64,000 bases of DNA from Streptomyces fradiae (GTDB lineage: Bacteria > Actinomycetota > Actinomycetes > Streptomycetales > Streptomycetaceae), in NCBI RefSeq assembly GCF_041270065.1, contig NZ_CP065958.1:6324001-6388000 (forward strand). The letters are read 5' to 3'. Shown here piece after piece: positions 63,473-64,000 of the stretch. The number at the start of each line of letters is the position of its first letter. Within the stretch, counting starts at the first letter, position 1. Below the pieces are notes generated by a model. It was not told the DNA's origin and made no database searches. It saw only the letters and a list, made by a program, of their open reading frames with translations. Position numbers and translations under genes: made by a program.

Positions 63473-64000
63473 GGGCGGCGGCGGTGAGGAGGGACTGCCA
63501 GACGAGGGTGGCGGCGCGGCGGGCCGGGGGCGGGAAGGGGGCCAGGGACTCGCGGAGGCGGCGGCAGTGGAAGGGGACGTGGCGCTGTTCGTCGGCGAGG
63601 ATGCGGGCGGCGACCTCGGCGGTCAGCGGGTCGGGGGAGCCGTCGCGCAGGGCGCGGTAGTAGTGCAGGGCGACCGCCTCGGCGACCATCAGGACCAGGA
63701 GTTCGGTACGCAGGCCGAGCAGGCGGCGCAGGCGTACGAAGGCGGTGTCGGTCCAGTGGCCCGGCAGGGTCGGGGCGTCCGCCGCGGCGAGCAGCAAGGC
63801 GAGGAGTCGGGCGTGGTTCTGCTCCTCGGCGACGAAGAGGGCGACCGCCTCGCCGTACACCGGGTCGCCGGCCCGGCGTGCCTTGGCCTTGAGCTGCGCG
63901 CCGTCGCCGTCCTCGCCGACCTGGAAGCGCTGGACGCTCCGGATCAGCGCGGCCGGCAGCCGGGCGCCGCGGGTCCAGTCGGGGTCGCCGAGGGCGTCCC
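63336..64000 (-). CDS. Ferritin-like fold protein, partial (5' end outside window)
   Basis: About 221 residues are visible and the frame is still open at the window edge. The protein is nearly all helical. Paired metal-ligand motifs are present: FVAEEQNHARLL and ARILADEQRHVPFHC, each with Glu followed three residues later by His, plus HYYRALRDGSPDPL between them. This is the ferritin-like di-iron layout. It may be a di-iron oxidase or hydroxylase of unknown substrate. It is convergent with the small membrane protein gene and their coding regions overlap by about 137 bases. Confidence 0.7.
   Translation of the reverse strand, partial: DALGDPDWTRGARLPAALIRSVQRFQVGEDGDGAQLKAKARRAGDPVYGEAVALFVAEEQNHARLLALLLAAADAPTLPGHWTDTAFVRLRRLLGLRTELLVLMVAEAVALHYYRALRDGSPDPLTAEVAARILADEQRHVPFHCRRLRESLAPFPPPARRAATLVWQSLLTAAALTVAHDHGPALRALGLRRTAFVRAVLRDSGPMAAAMDGRAPLPDH

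Overview
This window is high-GC actinobacterial DNA, almost certainly from a Streptomyces chromosome. Third codon positions are nearly all G or C. Genes start with ATG or GTG behind purine-rich ribosome binding sites and are often coupled by 4-base ATGA or GTGA overlaps. From memory, the order argF, aconitase, ngcEFG, rok7B7, xylFGH, dxs, fadBA matches a conserved core region of Streptomyces chromosomes. I saw no tRNA, rRNA, CRISPR array, prophage or insertion sequence.

Bases 1-17440 hold one co-directional run of nine genes, mostly translationally coupled. The order is: the tail of a protein resembling a class III nucleotide cyclase; a P-loop ATPase with a helical-repeat tail; a Band 7/SPFH-like protein; a small membrane protein resembling Pycsar (PycTM) effectors; an exported, anchored von Willebrand A protein; a 1095-residue tubulin/FtsZ-like protein; an 884-residue membrane protein; a pseudokinase fused to a zinc-knuckle and TRAFAC-type GTPase; and a tail-anchored protein like GTPase-associated protein 1. 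It looks like a membrane-centred NTP-dependent conflict or signalling system and is the most interesting part of the window. A 13-G homopolymer probably shifts the reading frame near the end of the von Willebrand A gene.

Bases 17489-21663 carry arginine deiminase, ornithine carbamoyltransferase with an ARG-box-like operator, a MerR regulator divergent from a leaderless metallo-beta-lactamase-fold hydrolase, and an anti-sigma-like ATPase. Bases 21861-32173 are an aerobic aromatic CoA-thioester pathway: enoyl-CoA hydratase, a bifunctional flavin hydroxylase/reductase of the 2-aminobenzoyl-CoA or salicylyl-CoA type, an aryl-CoA ligase, a PaaX regulator, an acyl-CoA dehydrogenase and a RidA protein. 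The same 13-base element precedes both rightward operons. A self-contained ArsR-glyoxalase unit sits inside this region.

Bases 32289-39795 hold a DHA2 drug exporter, a secreted repeat protein, a HTH-MurA fusion, a glyoxalase-like protein and aconitase. The last two intergenic regions share a palindrome, and aconitase also has an iron-box-like site. Bases 39816-52337 are carbohydrate genes: a secreted GH92 alpha-mannosidase, the N-acetylglucosamine/chitobiose importer ngcEFG with a DasR-like site on its promoter, the regulator rok7B7, and the xylose importer xylFGH. These are followed by dxs, an amino-acid permease, an NYN-domain protein and the fadBA fatty-acid oxidation operon.

Bases 60102-63019 contain a broken NACHT-family NTPase gene whose whole NTPase module is missing. 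The window ends with a small membrane protein and a partial ferritin-like protein.
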